From NCBI RefSeq assembly GCF_019797865.1, contig NZ_CP081869.1:1550001-1614000 (forward strand): a stretch of DNA of 64,000 nucleotides. The letters are read 5' to 3'. The stretch is from Chenggangzhangella methanolivorans (GTDB lineage: Bacteria > Pseudomonadota > Alphaproteobacteria > Rhizobiales > Methylopilaceae). Below, one piece after another: positions 9,616 to 18,909 of the stretch. Made by a program: the position numbers and the translations under genes. The stretch's first letter is position 1, and the number at the start of each line of letters is the position of its first letter. The notes beneath the pieces were generated by a model. It ran no database searches. It saw only the letters and a list, made by a program, of their open reading frames with translations, and was not told where the DNA came from.

Positions 9616-9670
9616 GCCCGGCGCCTGCTCGCGCCCGCGCGGAGAATCTCCTAGACCTCCGCGCGAGCCG

Positions 9671-11503
9671 ATGACCGCGATGCCAAATCCCTTCGCCCTG
9701 CCGCCCGAGCTCGAAGCCGAGAAGTACCGGGTCCTCAAGACCGCTTTCGGCTTCGACGCGTTCCGCCCCGGCCAGGAGCCGGTGATCGACGCGCTGCTGT
9801 CGGGCCGCGACGTGCTCGCGGTGATGCCGACGGGGGCCGGAAAATCGCTCTGCTATCAGGCGCCGGCGCTGGTGATGGGCGGGCTCGCGGTGGTGGTCTC
9901 GCCGCTGATCGCGCTGATGGAGGATCAGGTCGCGGGGCTCCGGCTCGACGGGGTGCGGGCCGAGGCGATCCATTCGGGCCGTTCGCGCGAGGACAACGTC
10001 GCGTCGTGGCGGCGGGTGGCGTCCGGCGAGGCGCGGCTGCTCTACCTCGCGCCCGAGCGCCTGATGACCGAGCGCATGCTCGCCGCGCTCGGCAAGCTCC
10101 CGGTCTCGCTGGTCGCGATCGACGAGGCGCACTGCGTCTCGCAGTGGGGCCATTCGTTTCGCTCCGAATATCTCCTGCTCGGACAGGCGCGCGCCGCGCT
10201 GCCGAAGGCCCGGATGATCGCGCTGACCGCGACCGCCGACCAGTCGACCCGCGACGACATCCTGCAGAAGCTCTTCGAGGGCTCGGCCGAGACCTATGTG
10301 GCCGGCTTCGACCGGCCCAATATCCAGATCGCGGTCTCCGAGAAGCGCGACGCCATGACGGCGATCGAGCGCTATGTGGACGCCCGCAAGGGCCTCAGCG
10401 GCGTCGTCTACCGCATCTCGCGCAAGAAGGTGGAGGAGACCGCGGCCCGGCTGCAGGGCGCCGGCGTCAACGCGCTCGCCTATCACGCCGGAATGGAGGC
10501 CCAGGCCCGCGCCGCCGCGCAGGAGACGTTCCTGGCCGAGCGCGGGGTCGTCATGGTGGCGACGGTCGCGTTCGGCATGGGCATCGACAAGTCGGACGTG
10601 CGCTACGTCGTCCATGGCGACGCGCCCGGCAGCCTCGAGGCCTATTACCAGGAGATCGGTCGCGCCGGCCGCGACGGCGAGCCGGCCGAGGCCCTGATGC
10701 TTTACGGGCTCGAGGACATCCGCACGCGCCGCCGCTTCATCGACGAGCAGGACTCAGCGCCCGAGCGCAAGCGCGTGGAGAGCCGGCGGCTCGACGCGCT
10801 GGTGGGCTTTTGCGAGACGACCGCCTGCCGGCGACAGGCGCTGCTCGCCTATTTCGGCGAGACCAACCCGCCCTGCGGCAACTGCGACGTCTGCCTCGAC
10901 CCGCCGGAGGTGATCGACGGCACGCAGGAGGCGCGGCTGCTGCTCGGCCTCGTGCGCGACACCGGGCAGCGCTTCGGCGCGGCCCACATCGTGGCGCTCG
11001 CGGTCGGCCACGAAAGCGAGACGGTGACGGCGCGCGGCCACGAGAAGCTCGCGGGCTTCGGCCGCGGGGCCGACCGGCCGGCGCAGGACTGGCGCGGGAT
11101 CGTGCGCCAGCTCGTCGCCGTGCATGCGCTCGAGGTCGAGACCGGAGCCTATGGCGGGCTGGTCATGACCGCCAAGGGCGAGCGCGTTCTCGCGGGCGAA
11201 GAGCGCGTCTCGATCGCCAAGCCGAAGCCCAGGACGCGCGAGCGCCGCGGCCGCATGGTGGCGGAGGCCGCGCATCTCTCCGGCGCCGACGAAGAGCTGC
11301 TGACGAAGCTGAAGGCGTTGCGGCGCGAGCTCGCGGTGGCGCGCGCCGCGCCCGCCTACGTCATTTTCGCCGACAGCACCCTGATCGAGATGGCCTCGGC
11401 GCGGCCCCGCACCATGGACCAGCTCGCGCGCGTGAAGGGCGTCGGAGCGGCCAAGCTGGAAGCGTTCGGCGACGTGTTCTTGCGGGCGATCGCCGAGGCG
11501 TAA
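9671..11503 (+). CDS. recQ: ATP-dependent DNA helicase RecQ
   Basis: 610 aa, standard length. Helicase motif I is MPTGAGKS with Lys58; motif II is DEAH in AIDEAHCVSQWGH; motif VI is the QEIGRAGRDG region. The RecQ C-terminal zinc site shows CRRQALLAYFGE..CGNCDVC, and an HRDC domain closes the protein (RPRTMDQLARVKGVGAAKLEAFG). It unwinds DNA 3'-5' in recombination and fork repair. It has its own start 55 bp after the copper chaperone. Confidence 0.96.
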   Translation: MTAMPNPFALPPELEAEKYRVLKTAFGFDAFRPGQEPVIDALLSGRDVLAVMPTGAGKSLCYQAPALVMGGLAVVVSPLIALMEDQVAGLRLDGVRAEAIHSGRSREDNVASWRRVASGEARLLYLAPERLMTERMLAALGKLPVSLVAIDEAHCVSQWGHSFRSEYLLLGQARAALPKARMIALTATADQSTRDDILQKLFEGSAETYVAGFDRPNIQIAVSEKRDAMTAIERYVDARKGLSGVVYRISRKKVEETAARLQGAGVNALAYHAGMEAQARAAAQETFLAERGVVMVATVAFGMGIDKSDVRYVVHGDAPGSLEAYYQEIGRAGRDGEPAEALMLYGLEDIRTRRRFIDEQDSAPERKRVESRRLDALVGFCETTACRRQALLAYFGETNPPCGNCDVCLDPPEVIDGTQEARLLLGLVRDTGQRFGAAHIVALAVGHESETVTARGHEKLAGFGRGADRPAQDWRGIVRQLVAVHALEVETGAYGGLVMTAKGERVLAGEERVSIAKPKPRTRERRGRMVAEAAHLSGADEELLTKLKALRRELAVARAAPAYVIFADSTLIEMASARPRTMDQLARVKGVGAAKLEAFGDVFLRAIAEA

Positions 11504-11599
11504 CCCATTTCACCTACGTAGAACCCCGGATGGCGGAAGATCCTGCGGGCGAGGTATTCAGATGAATATCTGTTCCGCGCACGCTCAGAGCATCCGATC

Positions 11600-12925
11600 A
11601 TGTCCGCCATTACGCTGGTCACCAAGAAGAGCTTTTCCTACGACGATTTCATGAACGACCTCCGGGGTGACGTGTTCTCGCCGACGACGGAGATCAAGTA
11701 CTTCAAGGACAAGATCGTGATGACCGGCGAGAACGGCGTCTCGGTCGAGTTCTACGGCGACGACCTGCGTCCGAAGGACAATACGGGCCACATCACGAGC
11801 GGCGTGCTCAAGATCAACGGCGTCGTCGTCGCGGAGATCTCGGACGTCGACCTCGACATCTCGTCGAGCGAGTTCATCGCCGCGGTCGCCTTCGTGGGCA
11901 GCACGCTTCCGCTGCGCCTCGTGCTTGGGCTCAACTACGAGGGGCCCGACGACGAATTCACCTTCTTCGGCGGCAAGGGCAGCGACACGATCTCGGGCGA
12001 GAGCGACGCCGGCAACTTCCTGTTCGGCGGCGCCGGGCACGACGTGTTCCTCGCCCATGACGCCGAGACCTATTTCGACGGCGGACAGGGCTTCGACAAG
12101 GTGAACTACTACGCGGCCGGCGAAGGCGTGACGGTCAACCTCGCCGATCCGAGCAAGAACACGGGCATCGCGGAAGGACACACCTACTCGTCGATCGAGG
12201 ACGTCACCGGCGGCTATTTCGACGACAAGCTCGTCGGAAACGAGGAGGCCAACGTTCTCGACGGCTCGCTCGGCGACGACACGCTCGTCGGCGGCGGCGG
12301 GCGCGACACGCTGAACGGCGGCGACGACGACAAAGGCTCCTTCGACTTCGCCTCCTTCGAGGGGATCCGCGAGACTGGCGGCATCGGCGTCTACGCGTCG
12401 CTCAAGGACGGGGTCGCGAACGCCGAAGGCGTCGTCGGCATCAAGCTCAAGAACATCGAGGGCCTGATCGGCTCCTCGTTCCGCGACCGGCTGATCGGCG
12501 ACAACGGCGACAACATCCTCTACGGCGAGGACGGCTCCGACACGCTGCAGGGCGGCAAGGGCGCCGACACCCTGCGCGGCGACGAGGAGGCGTTCGGCTT
12601 CTCGGACGGCGACGAGTTCTACTACGCCAACGTCAAGGAAGGCGGCGACCTGATCCTCGACTACGACATCTACGACATGATCGGGATCAGCCGCAGCGGC
12701 TTCAAGCTCGCGGGCGACTACGCCGTCATCGACGGCGTGACCTTCATCAAGGGACCCGGCGCGAAGGCCGTCACCGACGAGGGCACGTTCCTGTTCAACA
12801 CCAAGACCGGGAAACTGTTCTTCGACGCCGACGGGACGGGGTCGGGCAAGGCGAAGCTGATTGCCGAAATCCAGTTCGACAATCCGGACTCGATCGACGC
12901 CGGCGACTTCGTCCTGCGGTTCTGA
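11600..12925 (+). CDS. RTX-type calcium-binding protein, probable type I secretion substrate
   Basis: 441 aa, acidic, no signal peptide. Nonapeptide RTX repeats of the GGxGxDxUx type form two clusters: about residues 125-155 (FFGGKGSDTISGESDAGNFLFGG) and 210-245 with 290-325 (LVGNEEANVLDGSLGDDTL, LYGEDGSDTLQGGKGADTL). The C-terminus resembles the export end of serralysin-like proteins (LFFDADGTGSGKAKLIAEI). No protease or other catalytic motif was seen; the N-terminal ~120 residues match nothing I know. No ABC/MFP/TolC export genes lie nearby. The upstream sequence (11504-11599) is less GC-rich. Confidence 0.8.
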   Translation: MSAITLVTKKSFSYDDFMNDLRGDVFSPTTEIKYFKDKIVMTGENGVSVEFYGDDLRPKDNTGHITSGVLKINGVVVAEISDVDLDISSSEFIAAVAFVGSTLPLRLVLGLNYEGPDDEFTFFGGKGSDTISGESDAGNFLFGGAGHDVFLAHDAETYFDGGQGFDKVNYYAAGEGVTVNLADPSKNTGIAEGHTYSSIEDVTGGYFDDKLVGNEEANVLDGSLGDDTLVGGGGRDTLNGGDDDKGSFDFASFEGIRETGGIGVYASLKDGVANAEGVVGIKLKNIEGLIGSSFRDRLIGDNGDNILYGEDGSDTLQGGKGADTLRGDEEAFGFSDGDEFYYANVKEGGDLILDYDIYDMIGISRSGFKLAGDYAVIDGVTFIKGPGAKAVTDEGTFLFNTKTGKLFFDADGTGSGKAKLIAEIQFDNPDSIDAGDFVLRF

Positions 12926-12955
12926 CCGCCGGCGGGCGAGCGGCCCGCCCGAGTT

Positions 12956-13396
12956 CTACTCCGTCCGCATCATCTCGCGCCGCATGCGATCGGGCATGCG
13001 GGCCGGGCGGCCGTCGCGCAGATAGGCGCATTGCGCGGTCGCCGCGACCAGCACGTCGTCGTCGCGCGTCACGGTCTGGCGCAGCACGAGCGAGGCCGCC
13101 TTCACGTCCTCGGCCGTCGTCGTCACCGCGATGACGTCGTCCATCATGGCCGGCCGCAGATAGTCGATCGTCATGCGGCGCACGACGAAGCCCTCGCGCT
13201 TTTCGTCCCAGAGCCGCCGGTGGTCGAACTCGATCGCCCGCAGGATCTCGGTGCGCGCGCGCTCCATGAAGCGCAGATAGCTCGCGTGATAGACGAAGCC
13301 GGAGAAATCCGTGTCCTCGTAATAGACCCGCAGCGTCAGGATGTGGCGCACGCCTTCCATCCGCCCGCCGAGGCCGTCGGTCACCTTTGCGATCAC
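12956..13396 (-). CDS. ybgC: Tol-Pal associated acyl-CoA thioesterase YbgC
   Basis: 146 aa with the GTG start at 13396, which overlaps the ruvB stop as GTGA; an ATG at 13360 (MEGVRH) gives 134 aa. It is a hot-dog-fold thioesterase with the 4HBT signature [20 protein letters not shown], including the catalytic Asp. It is the fourth gene of a ruvC-ruvA-ruvB-ybgC run. In relatives tolQ follows directly; here an RTX gene on the opposite strand follows. Confidence 0.92.
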   Translation of the reverse strand: MIAKVTDGLGGRMEGVRHILTLRVYYEDTDFSGFVYHASYLRFMERARTEILRAIEFDHRRLWDEKREGFVVRRMTIDYLRPAMMDDVIAVTTTAEDVKAASLVLRQTVTRDDDVLVAATAQCAYLRDGRPARMPDRMRREMMRTE

Positions 13397-14436
13397 TCTG
13401 TCGGGCCCCCTTCCCCTTCGAAAAGAGGCATCTGGGCCGCGGCGGCCGGCGCCGCAAGGCCGAGATGGCGATAGGCGGTCTGCGTCAAAACGCGGCCCCT
13501 GGGCGTGCGCTGAAGAAAGCCCTGCTGCAGCAGGTAGGGCTCGATGATCTCCTCGATGGCGTCGCGCGGCTCCGAGAGCGCGGCCGCCATGGTCTCCACT
13601 CCGACCGGCCCGCCGCCATAGTGCTCGGCGATCGCGGTGAGATAGCGGCGGTCCATGGCGTCGAGACCGAGATCGTCGACGTCGAGCAGCCGGAGCGCCC
13701 GGTCGGCCGAGGCCGCCGTCACCTCCGGTTCGCCCGACACCGAGGCGAAGTCGCGCACGCGGCGCAGCAGGCGGCCGGCGATGCGCGGCGTGCCGCGCGC
13801 GCGCCGCGCGATCTCGCGCGCGCCCTCGCGCCGCATCGGAAGGCCAAGCACCCGGGCGCCGCGCGCGACGATCAGCTCGAGCTCGTCGACGTCGTAGAAA
13901 TTGAGCCGCACCGGAATGCCGAAGCGATCACGGAGGGGCGTAGTGAGCAGCCCCGCGCGCGTCGTGGCGCCGACGAGGGTGAACTTCGACAGGTCGATCC
14001 GCACCGAGCGCGCCGCCGGGCCCTCGCCGATGATGAGGTCGAGCTGGAAGTCCTCCATGGCCGGATAGAGGATTTCCTCGACCGCCGGATTGAGCCGGTG
14101 GATCTCGTCGATGAAGAGCACGTCGCGCTCTTCGAGGTTCGTCAGCAGCGCCGCGAGGTCGCCGGCCTTGGCGATGACCGGACCCGAGGTCGCGCGAAAT
14201 CCCACGCCGAGCTCGCGCGCGACGATCTGGGCGAGCGTGGTCTTGCCGAGGCCGGGGGGGCCGGCGAGCAGGACATGGTCGAGCGCCTCGCCGCGGGTCT
14301 TGGCGGCCTGGATGAACACCGAGAGGTTCTCGCGGGCTTGGCGTTGCCCCGTGAAGTCGGCGAGCGTCTGCGGACGGATCGAGGCGTCGAGCTCGTCGTC
14401 GCGACTGTCAGGGTCTCGGATGGGGCTCGTGGTCAT
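13393..14436 (-). CDS. ruvB: Holliday junction helicase motor RuvB
   Basis: 347 aa. AAA+ ATPase with Walker A GPPGLGKT at residues 59-66, Walker B DEIHRL, sensor 1 in [18 protein letters not shown] and a C-terminal winged helix ([21 protein letters not shown]). It drives branch migration with RuvA. It is coupled to ybgC by a 4-bp overlap and lies 85 bp after ruvA. Confidence 0.97.
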   Translation of the reverse strand: MTTSPIRDPDSRDDELDASIRPQTLADFTGQRQARENLSVFIQAAKTRGEALDHVLLAGPPGLGKTTLAQIVARELGVGFRATSGPVIAKAGDLAALLTNLEERDVLFIDEIHRLNPAVEEILYPAMEDFQLDLIIGEGPAARSVRIDLSKFTLVGATTRAGLLTTPLRDRFGIPVRLNFYDVDELELIVARGARVLGLPMRREGAREIARRARGTPRIAGRLLRRVRDFASVSGEPEVTAASADRALRLLDVDDLGLDAMDRRYLTAIAEHYGGGPVGVETMAAALSEPRDAIEEIIEPYLLQQGFLQRTPRGRVLTQTAYRHLGLAAPAAAAQMPLFEGEGGPTE

Positions 14437-14521
14437 CGGCCGAGGTGTCGCACGCGCGCCGGCGCGCGGCCATAGCCTGCGCGCAGGACCTCACCCCGCA
14501 AGCTGACGGCCGAACGCTCCC

Positions 14522-15145
14522 TCACCCCTTGGCGAGCTCCTTCAGGCCGGCGCGGATGAGGCGCTCGGTGGTGGCGTCGTCACCGAGCGACTGCTTCGCG
14601 GCCGCGACCGCCGCGCTCGCCTGCGGCGCGGCGTAGCCGAGATTGACGAGCGCCGAGACCGCGTCGCGCACCGGGGTCGCGGCGCCCCTCGCCTCGGCGA
14701 CTTCGCCGGCGACGCGCGCCAGCCCCGGATCGACGTCGGCGAAGAGCGGCGCCTTGTCCTTGAGCTCGGCCGCGACGCGCGCCGCGACCTTTGGGCCGAC
14801 GCCCGGCGCGCGCGAGATCGCGGCGACGTCGCGCAAGGCGATCGCGGTGGCGAGATCCGGCGCGTCGAGGGTCGACAACACGGCGAGCGCGACCTTCGTG
14901 CCGATGCCCGGCACGGTGTTGAGCAGTCGGAACCACTCGCGCTCGAGATCGGCCATGAAGCCGAACAGCTGGATGCGGTCCTCGCGCACATGGGTCTCGA
15001 TCGAGAGCCGCGCGGTCTCGCCGGCCTTCGGCAGGCGCGAGAGCGTCTTGGTCGAGCAATAGACCACATAGCCGACGCCGCCGACGTCGAGGATGACCCA
15101 GTCAGGGCCGACCGAGTCGACGGTTCCGGTGAGCTTTCCGATCAT
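14522..15145 (-). CDS. ruvA: Holliday junction branch migration protein RuvA
   Basis: 207 aa. The N-terminal OB fold starts [20 protein letters not shown]; a double helix-hairpin-helix region follows ([39 protein letters not shown]); the C-terminal domain that binds RuvB ends [17 protein letters not shown]. It acts as a tetramer that holds the four-way junction. A repeat of about 150 bp separates it from ruvC. Confidence 0.96.
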   Translation of the reverse strand: MIGKLTGTVDSVGPDWVILDVGGVGYVVYCSTKTLSRLPKAGETARLSIETHVREDRIQLFGFMADLEREWFRLLNTVPGIGTKVALAVLSTLDAPDLATAIALRDVAAISRAPGVGPKVAARVAAELKDKAPLFADVDPGLARVAGEVAEARGAATPVRDAVSALVNLGYAAPQASAAVAAAKQSLGDDATTERLIRAGLKELAKG

Positions 15146-15173
15146 GCTCGGGCGTTCCAGTGGAGGCGGCGAC

Positions 15174-15325
15174 GTCTCCCCTCCCCCTTGCGGGGAGGGG
15201 CCGGGGATGGGGGTGGCTCCGAAAGAAGCGCCGACGGAGACGCAGCTCTACGCCCGGCGACGGAGGTCAATTCTGAACCACCCCCACCCTTACCCCCGCG
15301 AGGAGGAGGGAGGCGGAGACGACCC
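15174..15325. repeat. Intergenic inverted repeat between ruvC and ruvA
   Basis: Two arms face each other across about 60 bp: CCCCTCCCCCTTGCGGGGAG with GGATGGGGGTGG on the left, and CCACCCCCACCCTTACCCCC with GCGAGGAGGAGGG on the right. The same kind of C-rich inverted element recurs at 38100-38235. It interrupts what is otherwise a tight ruvCAB run. Confidence 0.6.
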
Positions 15326-15344
15326 GATCTTGCGAAAACCGCCG

Positions 15345-15863
15345 TCACGCCGGAACCTTCAGGGCCGCGAGGCGGGCCGCGGCGCCGCGGTGCTGGGCGT
15401 GGCAGATCGCGACCGCGAGCGCGTCGGCGGCGTCCGGGCTCGTCACCAGCGCCTTCGGCAGCAGCACCGAGATCATCGCCTGGATCTGGCGCTTGTCGGC
15501 GTGGCCTGCGCCCACCACGGTCTTCTTGATAAGGTTCGGCGCGTACTCGGCGACGCCGAGCCCCGCGAGCGCCGGGACCAGCAGCGCCACCCCCCTGGCC
15601 TGCCCGAGCTTCAACGTCGAATGCGGGTTGGAGTTGACGAAGGTCTCCTCCACGGCGGCCTCGTGGGGGCCATGCGCTTCGAGCACCGCGACCAGCCCAT
15701 GGTGAAGCTCGGCGAGGCGGGCGGCGAGCGAGGCGGTCTCGTCGGAACGCACGACGCCCGCCGCGACGAAGGAAAGGCGCGAGCCCTCGGCCGAAATCAC
15801 CCCCCAGCCGGTGCGGCGGAGGCCGGGGTCGACGCCAAGGATGCGAATCGGCGCGGGGCTCAT
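15345..15863 (-). CDS. ruvC: Holliday junction endonuclease RuvC
   Basis: 172 aa from ATG 15863; an upstream ATG at 15884 would add seven residues. The four acidic catalytic positions of the RNase H-like fold are recognisable: [14 protein letters not shown] (Asp), [20 protein letters not shown] (Glu), and the C-terminal [13 protein letters not shown]sp residues. It cuts junctions held by RuvAB. It starts the ruvC-A-B-ybgC run on the minus strand. Confidence 0.95.
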   Translation of the reverse strand: MSPAPIRILGVDPGLRRTGWGVISAEGSRLSFVAAGVVRSDETASLAARLAELHHGLVAVLEAHGPHEAAVEETFVNSNPHSTLKLGQARGVALLVPALAGLGVAEYAPNLIKKTVVGAGHADKRQIQAMISVLLPKALVTSPDAADALAVAICHAQHRGAAARLAALKVPA

Positions 15864-15928
15864 GACCGCGAGACTAGCGGCCAATCGTTATCAGAACACA
15901 AGCGGAACAGGATTGTCGTCGACAGGCC

Positions 15929-17173
15929 TCAGCCGTAGCGGCGCGCGGCCTCGATGGTGAGGCCGGTTCCGACCGCGCCGAAGATGTCGCCCTCGACCAC
16001 GCGCGCGGCCGGAACCTCGCCGAGGATGGCGGCACGCACATGCGGCACGCGGGTCGAGCCGCCGGTGAGGAACACGGCGTCGATGCTCTCCGGCTTCAGT
16101 CCTGCGGCGGCGAGGCAGCGGCGGATGCGCTCCGCGATCTTCTCGCCGAGCGCCGCGGTGTGGCGCTCGAACGCCGCGCGGCGGATGGGGCGACGAGGCC
16201 CTGTTCGGCGTAGCCGAGCGCGACTTCGGTCTCCTCGCCGTCCGACAGGCGGATCTTGGCGGCCTCGACGGCGGCCGCGAGCCCGTGGCCGCGCTCGTCC
16301 TCGACCACTCGGATCAGGCGGTCGATGAGCTCGGGCCTCGCCGCCTCGCGGCGCACCTCGCGGATCTGCCGCAGCGCGCGCCCGTCATAGAGGCGGTTGA
16401 TGCTCGACCAGGTGGCGAGGTCGTGGAAATAGACCGAGGGCGCCTCGAGCTCGCGCCGCTTCATCGGAGCCCAGCCCCAGCAGCGGCATCACCGAGCCGA
16501 GTGATAGACGCCGGTCGAAGTCGACGCCGCCGACCCGCACGCCCTCATTGGCGAGGATGTCGCCCTTTCGGTCCTCGCGCCCGCTGCGGTCGGGACCGAG
16601 CCGGATGACGGAAAAGTCCGAGGTGCCGCCGCCGATGTCGGCGATGAGCGCAAGCTCCTCGCCGGAGACCTCGCGCTCGTAGTCGAGCGCGGCGGCCACC
16701 GGCTCGAACTGGAACGACACCTCGCGGAAGCCGACCGAAAGCGCGATCTCGCGCAACGTGTCCTCGGCGCGCTGGTCGGCCGCTTCGTCGCCGTCGACGA
16801 AATGCACGGGGCGGCCATGCGCGACCGCGTCGATCTCGCGGCCGGCCTCGGCTTCGGCCCGGCGTTTCACGATCGCCAGGTACCGGGCGATGACGTCGCG
16901 GAACTTCACGCGCTCGCGCCCGACCTGCGTCGCCTCGTCGATGAGCCCGGTGCCGAGCACGGACTTGAGGCTGCGCATCAGCCGGCCGGCCTCGCCGTCG
17001 AGATAGGCCGACATCGCGGCGCGCCCGACCTTGGCGGCCGCCGACGGCGCGAAGAAGATCGCGCTCGGGATCGTGCGCTCCTCGCCCTCGAGGCGGACAA
17101 GCGCGGGCCTGCCGCCCTCGACGACGCCGAGCGTGGTGTTGGACGTGCCGAAGTCGAGGCCGCAGGCGGTCAT
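15929..17173 (-). CDS. Hsp70-family protein YegD-like, two frameshifts
   Basis: About 414 aa after correction. The N-terminal part starts MTACGLDFGTSNTTLGVVEG, the Hsp70 ATPase phosphate-1 loop; IADIGGGTSDFSVIRLG is phosphate 2. The frame breaks near 16466 and resumes MKRRELEAPSVYFHDLATW, then breaks again near 16187 and resumes IRRAAFERHTAALGEKIAER. It ends with the adenosine motif FLTGGSTRVPHVRAAI and a TGA at 15929-15931. The family (YegD) has the DnaK ATPase core but lacks the usual substrate-binding half; its role is not well defined. Both breaks look like single-base errors. Confidence 0.85.
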
Positions 17174-17304
17174 GGGCGTTGTCGCAGGCGCTTTGGAGGG
17201 CGGCTCTCCTACCGCGCCTTGGCCGCGTCCGTCCAGTCGTCGCGCGCTTTCTCCCGCGTCCGCGGAGCGCCCCGGTCGGGCGGCCGGCGCCCGAACCTTG
17301 ACCC

Positions 17305-18240
17305 GTCATCCCGGGCTTGACCCGGGATCCAGACGCGGCGGCGGCGCAGGGCTGGAGCCGCGCGACGGTTCTGGATCCCGGCTCTTCGGCCGGGATGATG
17401 GCGGCAGATCGAGCGCCCTCTCTGCGTCCACGGAACGCGCCGGGCGGGCGGCCTGCGCCCGAACCCCGACCCGTCATCCCGGGCCTGACCCGGGATCCAG
17501 ACCCGCCGGCGGCGAAGGACTGGAGCCGCGCGACGGTTCTGGATCCCGGCTCTTCGGCCGGGATGATGGCGGCAGATCGAGCGCCCCTCTGCGTCCACGG
17601 AACGCCCCCGGGCGGGCGGCCTGCGCCCGAACCTCGGCCCGTCATCCCGGGCTTGACCCGGGATCCAGACGCGGCGGCGGCGCAGGGCTGGAGCCGCGCG
17701 ACGGTTCTGGATCCCGGCTCTTCGGCCGGGATGACGGCGGTGGAAGGCGCGCCCTCTCTGCGTCCACGGAACACGGCGGGCGGGCGGCCTGCGCCCGAAC
17801 CCCGACCCGTCATCCCGGGCCTGACCCGGGATCCAGACCCGCCGGCGGCGAAGGACTGGAGCCGCGCGACGGTTCTGGATCCCGGCTCTCGGCCGGGATG
17901 ATGGCGGCAGATCGAGCGCCCTCTCTGCGTCCACGGAACGCCCCCGGGCGGGCGGCCTGCGCCCGAACCTCGGCCCGTCATCCCGGGCCTGACCCGGGAT
18001 CCAGACGCGGCGGCGGCGCAGGGCTGGAGCCGACGAGATGGTTCTGGATCCCGGCTCTCCGGCCGGGATGACGGCGGCGGATGGCGCGCCCTCTCTGCGT
18101 CCGCGGAGCGCGCCGGGCGGCGGCCTGCGCCCGAACCTCGACCCGTCATCCCGGGCTTGACCCGGGATCCAGACGCGGCGGCGGCGCAGGGCTGGGGCCG
18201 ACGAGATGGTTCTGGATCCCGGCTCTTCGGCCGGGATGAC
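17305..18240. repeat. Tandem array of six REP-like units, exact 168-bp period
   Basis: Units begin GTCATCCCGGG at 17305, 17473, 17641, 17809, 17977 and 18145, each exactly 168 bp after the last. A unit is a ~95-bp imperfect palindrome (left arm CCCGGGCTTGACCCGGG then ATCCAGA; right arm TCTGGATCCCGG then CTCTTCGGCCGGGATGA) plus a ~72-bp conserved spacer; the last copy lacks the spacer. Two subtypes differ in the centre: units 1, 3, 5 and 6 have GACGCGGCGGCGGCGCAGGG, units 2 and 4 have GACCCGCCGGCGGCGAAGGA. 168 is divisible by 3, which creates long meaningless open frames on both strands. Confidence 0.95.
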
Positions 18241-18283
18241 GCCGACGGATCGAGCCTTTCGAGCTGCATCGTCTCCCCGCCCC

Positions 18284-18311
18284 TTGACACCGCCCGTCAT
18301 TTCAGTAATTT
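18284..18311 (+). promoter_or_regulatory. Probable promoter of the GbsR-type regulator operon
   Basis: A consensus -35 TTGACA (18284-18289), a 16-bp spacer and a weak -10 TAATTT (18306-18311) lie directly upstream of the regulator. The -10 falls inside the palindromic operator, so a bound regulator would block RNA polymerase. Confidence 0.55.
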
Positions 18312-18339
18312 CAGTGTTGACTGAAATAACGGAAATTAC
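18305..18339. promoter_or_regulatory. Nested palindromic operator in front of the GbsR-type regulator
   Basis: Two perfect inverted repeats share one centre. The inner pair is ATTTCAGT/ACTGAAAT (18308-18315 and 18320-18327); the outer pair is GTAATTTC/GAAATTAC (18305-18312 and 18332-18339). The site is AT-rich in a ~70% GC region, ends 2 bp before the ATG of the MarR-like gene and overlaps its predicted -10. Autoregulation by that gene product is the natural reading. Confidence 0.7.
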
Positions 18340-18341
18340 AG

Positions 18342-18909
18342 ATGACGCCGCTGATGGAACGCTTCGTCCTGCATTGGGGAGAGATGGGCGCGCGCTGGGG
18401 CGTGAACCGCTCGGTCGCGCAGATCCACGGCTATCTGTTCATCGTCGGCCGCCCGGTGGACGCCGACGAGCTGACCAGGGAGCTCGCGATCTCGCGCTCC
18501 AACGTCTCGGGCAGCCTCAAGGAGCTCCAGCAGCTCGGTCTCGCCCGCCTCGTCCACCGGGTCGGCGACCCGCAAGGATCACTTCGAGACGCTGGGCGAC
18601 CCGTGGGAGATGGCGATGCAGGTCGCCGAAGCCCGCCGCCAGCGGGAGATCCAGCCGACGCTCGACGCGCTGAAGGCGCTCTCGGAAGAGGCGAGCGGCG
18701 ACAAGGAGACGCCGGAGATCACGAGGCGGCGCATCGTGGAGCTCTCGGCCTTCGGGCAGGAGCTCGACGTCTGGTACCGCGAAATCAAGCGCCTCCCCAT
18801 CGGCACCCTCAGGGGCCTGATGCGGATGGGCGCGAAGATCGCCCGGTTCATCCCGGGCGCCCGGGCCGATGACCGGCCCAAGCCCAAGACCGATGGAGAG
18901 CAGTCATGA
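18342..18909 (+). CDS. GbsR/MarR-family transcriptional regulator, frameshifted
   Basis: About 188 aa after removing one C from the CCC run at 18569-18571. A winged helix-turn-helix is visible (VNRSVAQIHGYLFIVGRPVDAD ELTRELAISRSNVSGSLKEL), and the restored frame continues VGDRKDHFETLGDPWEMAMQ, a GbsR-family hallmark. The C-terminal part is helical. It ends in ATGA overlap with the membrane protein gene, so the two should be co-translated. The ligand is unknown; family members sense choline, osmolytes or cell-envelope signals. Confidence 0.85.

Noticed and set aside
17305..18240. CRISPR array
   Set aside because: Units are 168 bp with conserved spacers, not 20-50-bp repeats with unique spacers, and no cas genes are present.
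17209..18300. Long open frames (up to 363 aa) on both strands through the repeat array
   Set aside because: They exist only because the 168-bp period is divisible by three; the translation is a repeated Arg/Gly/Ala string with no coding character.
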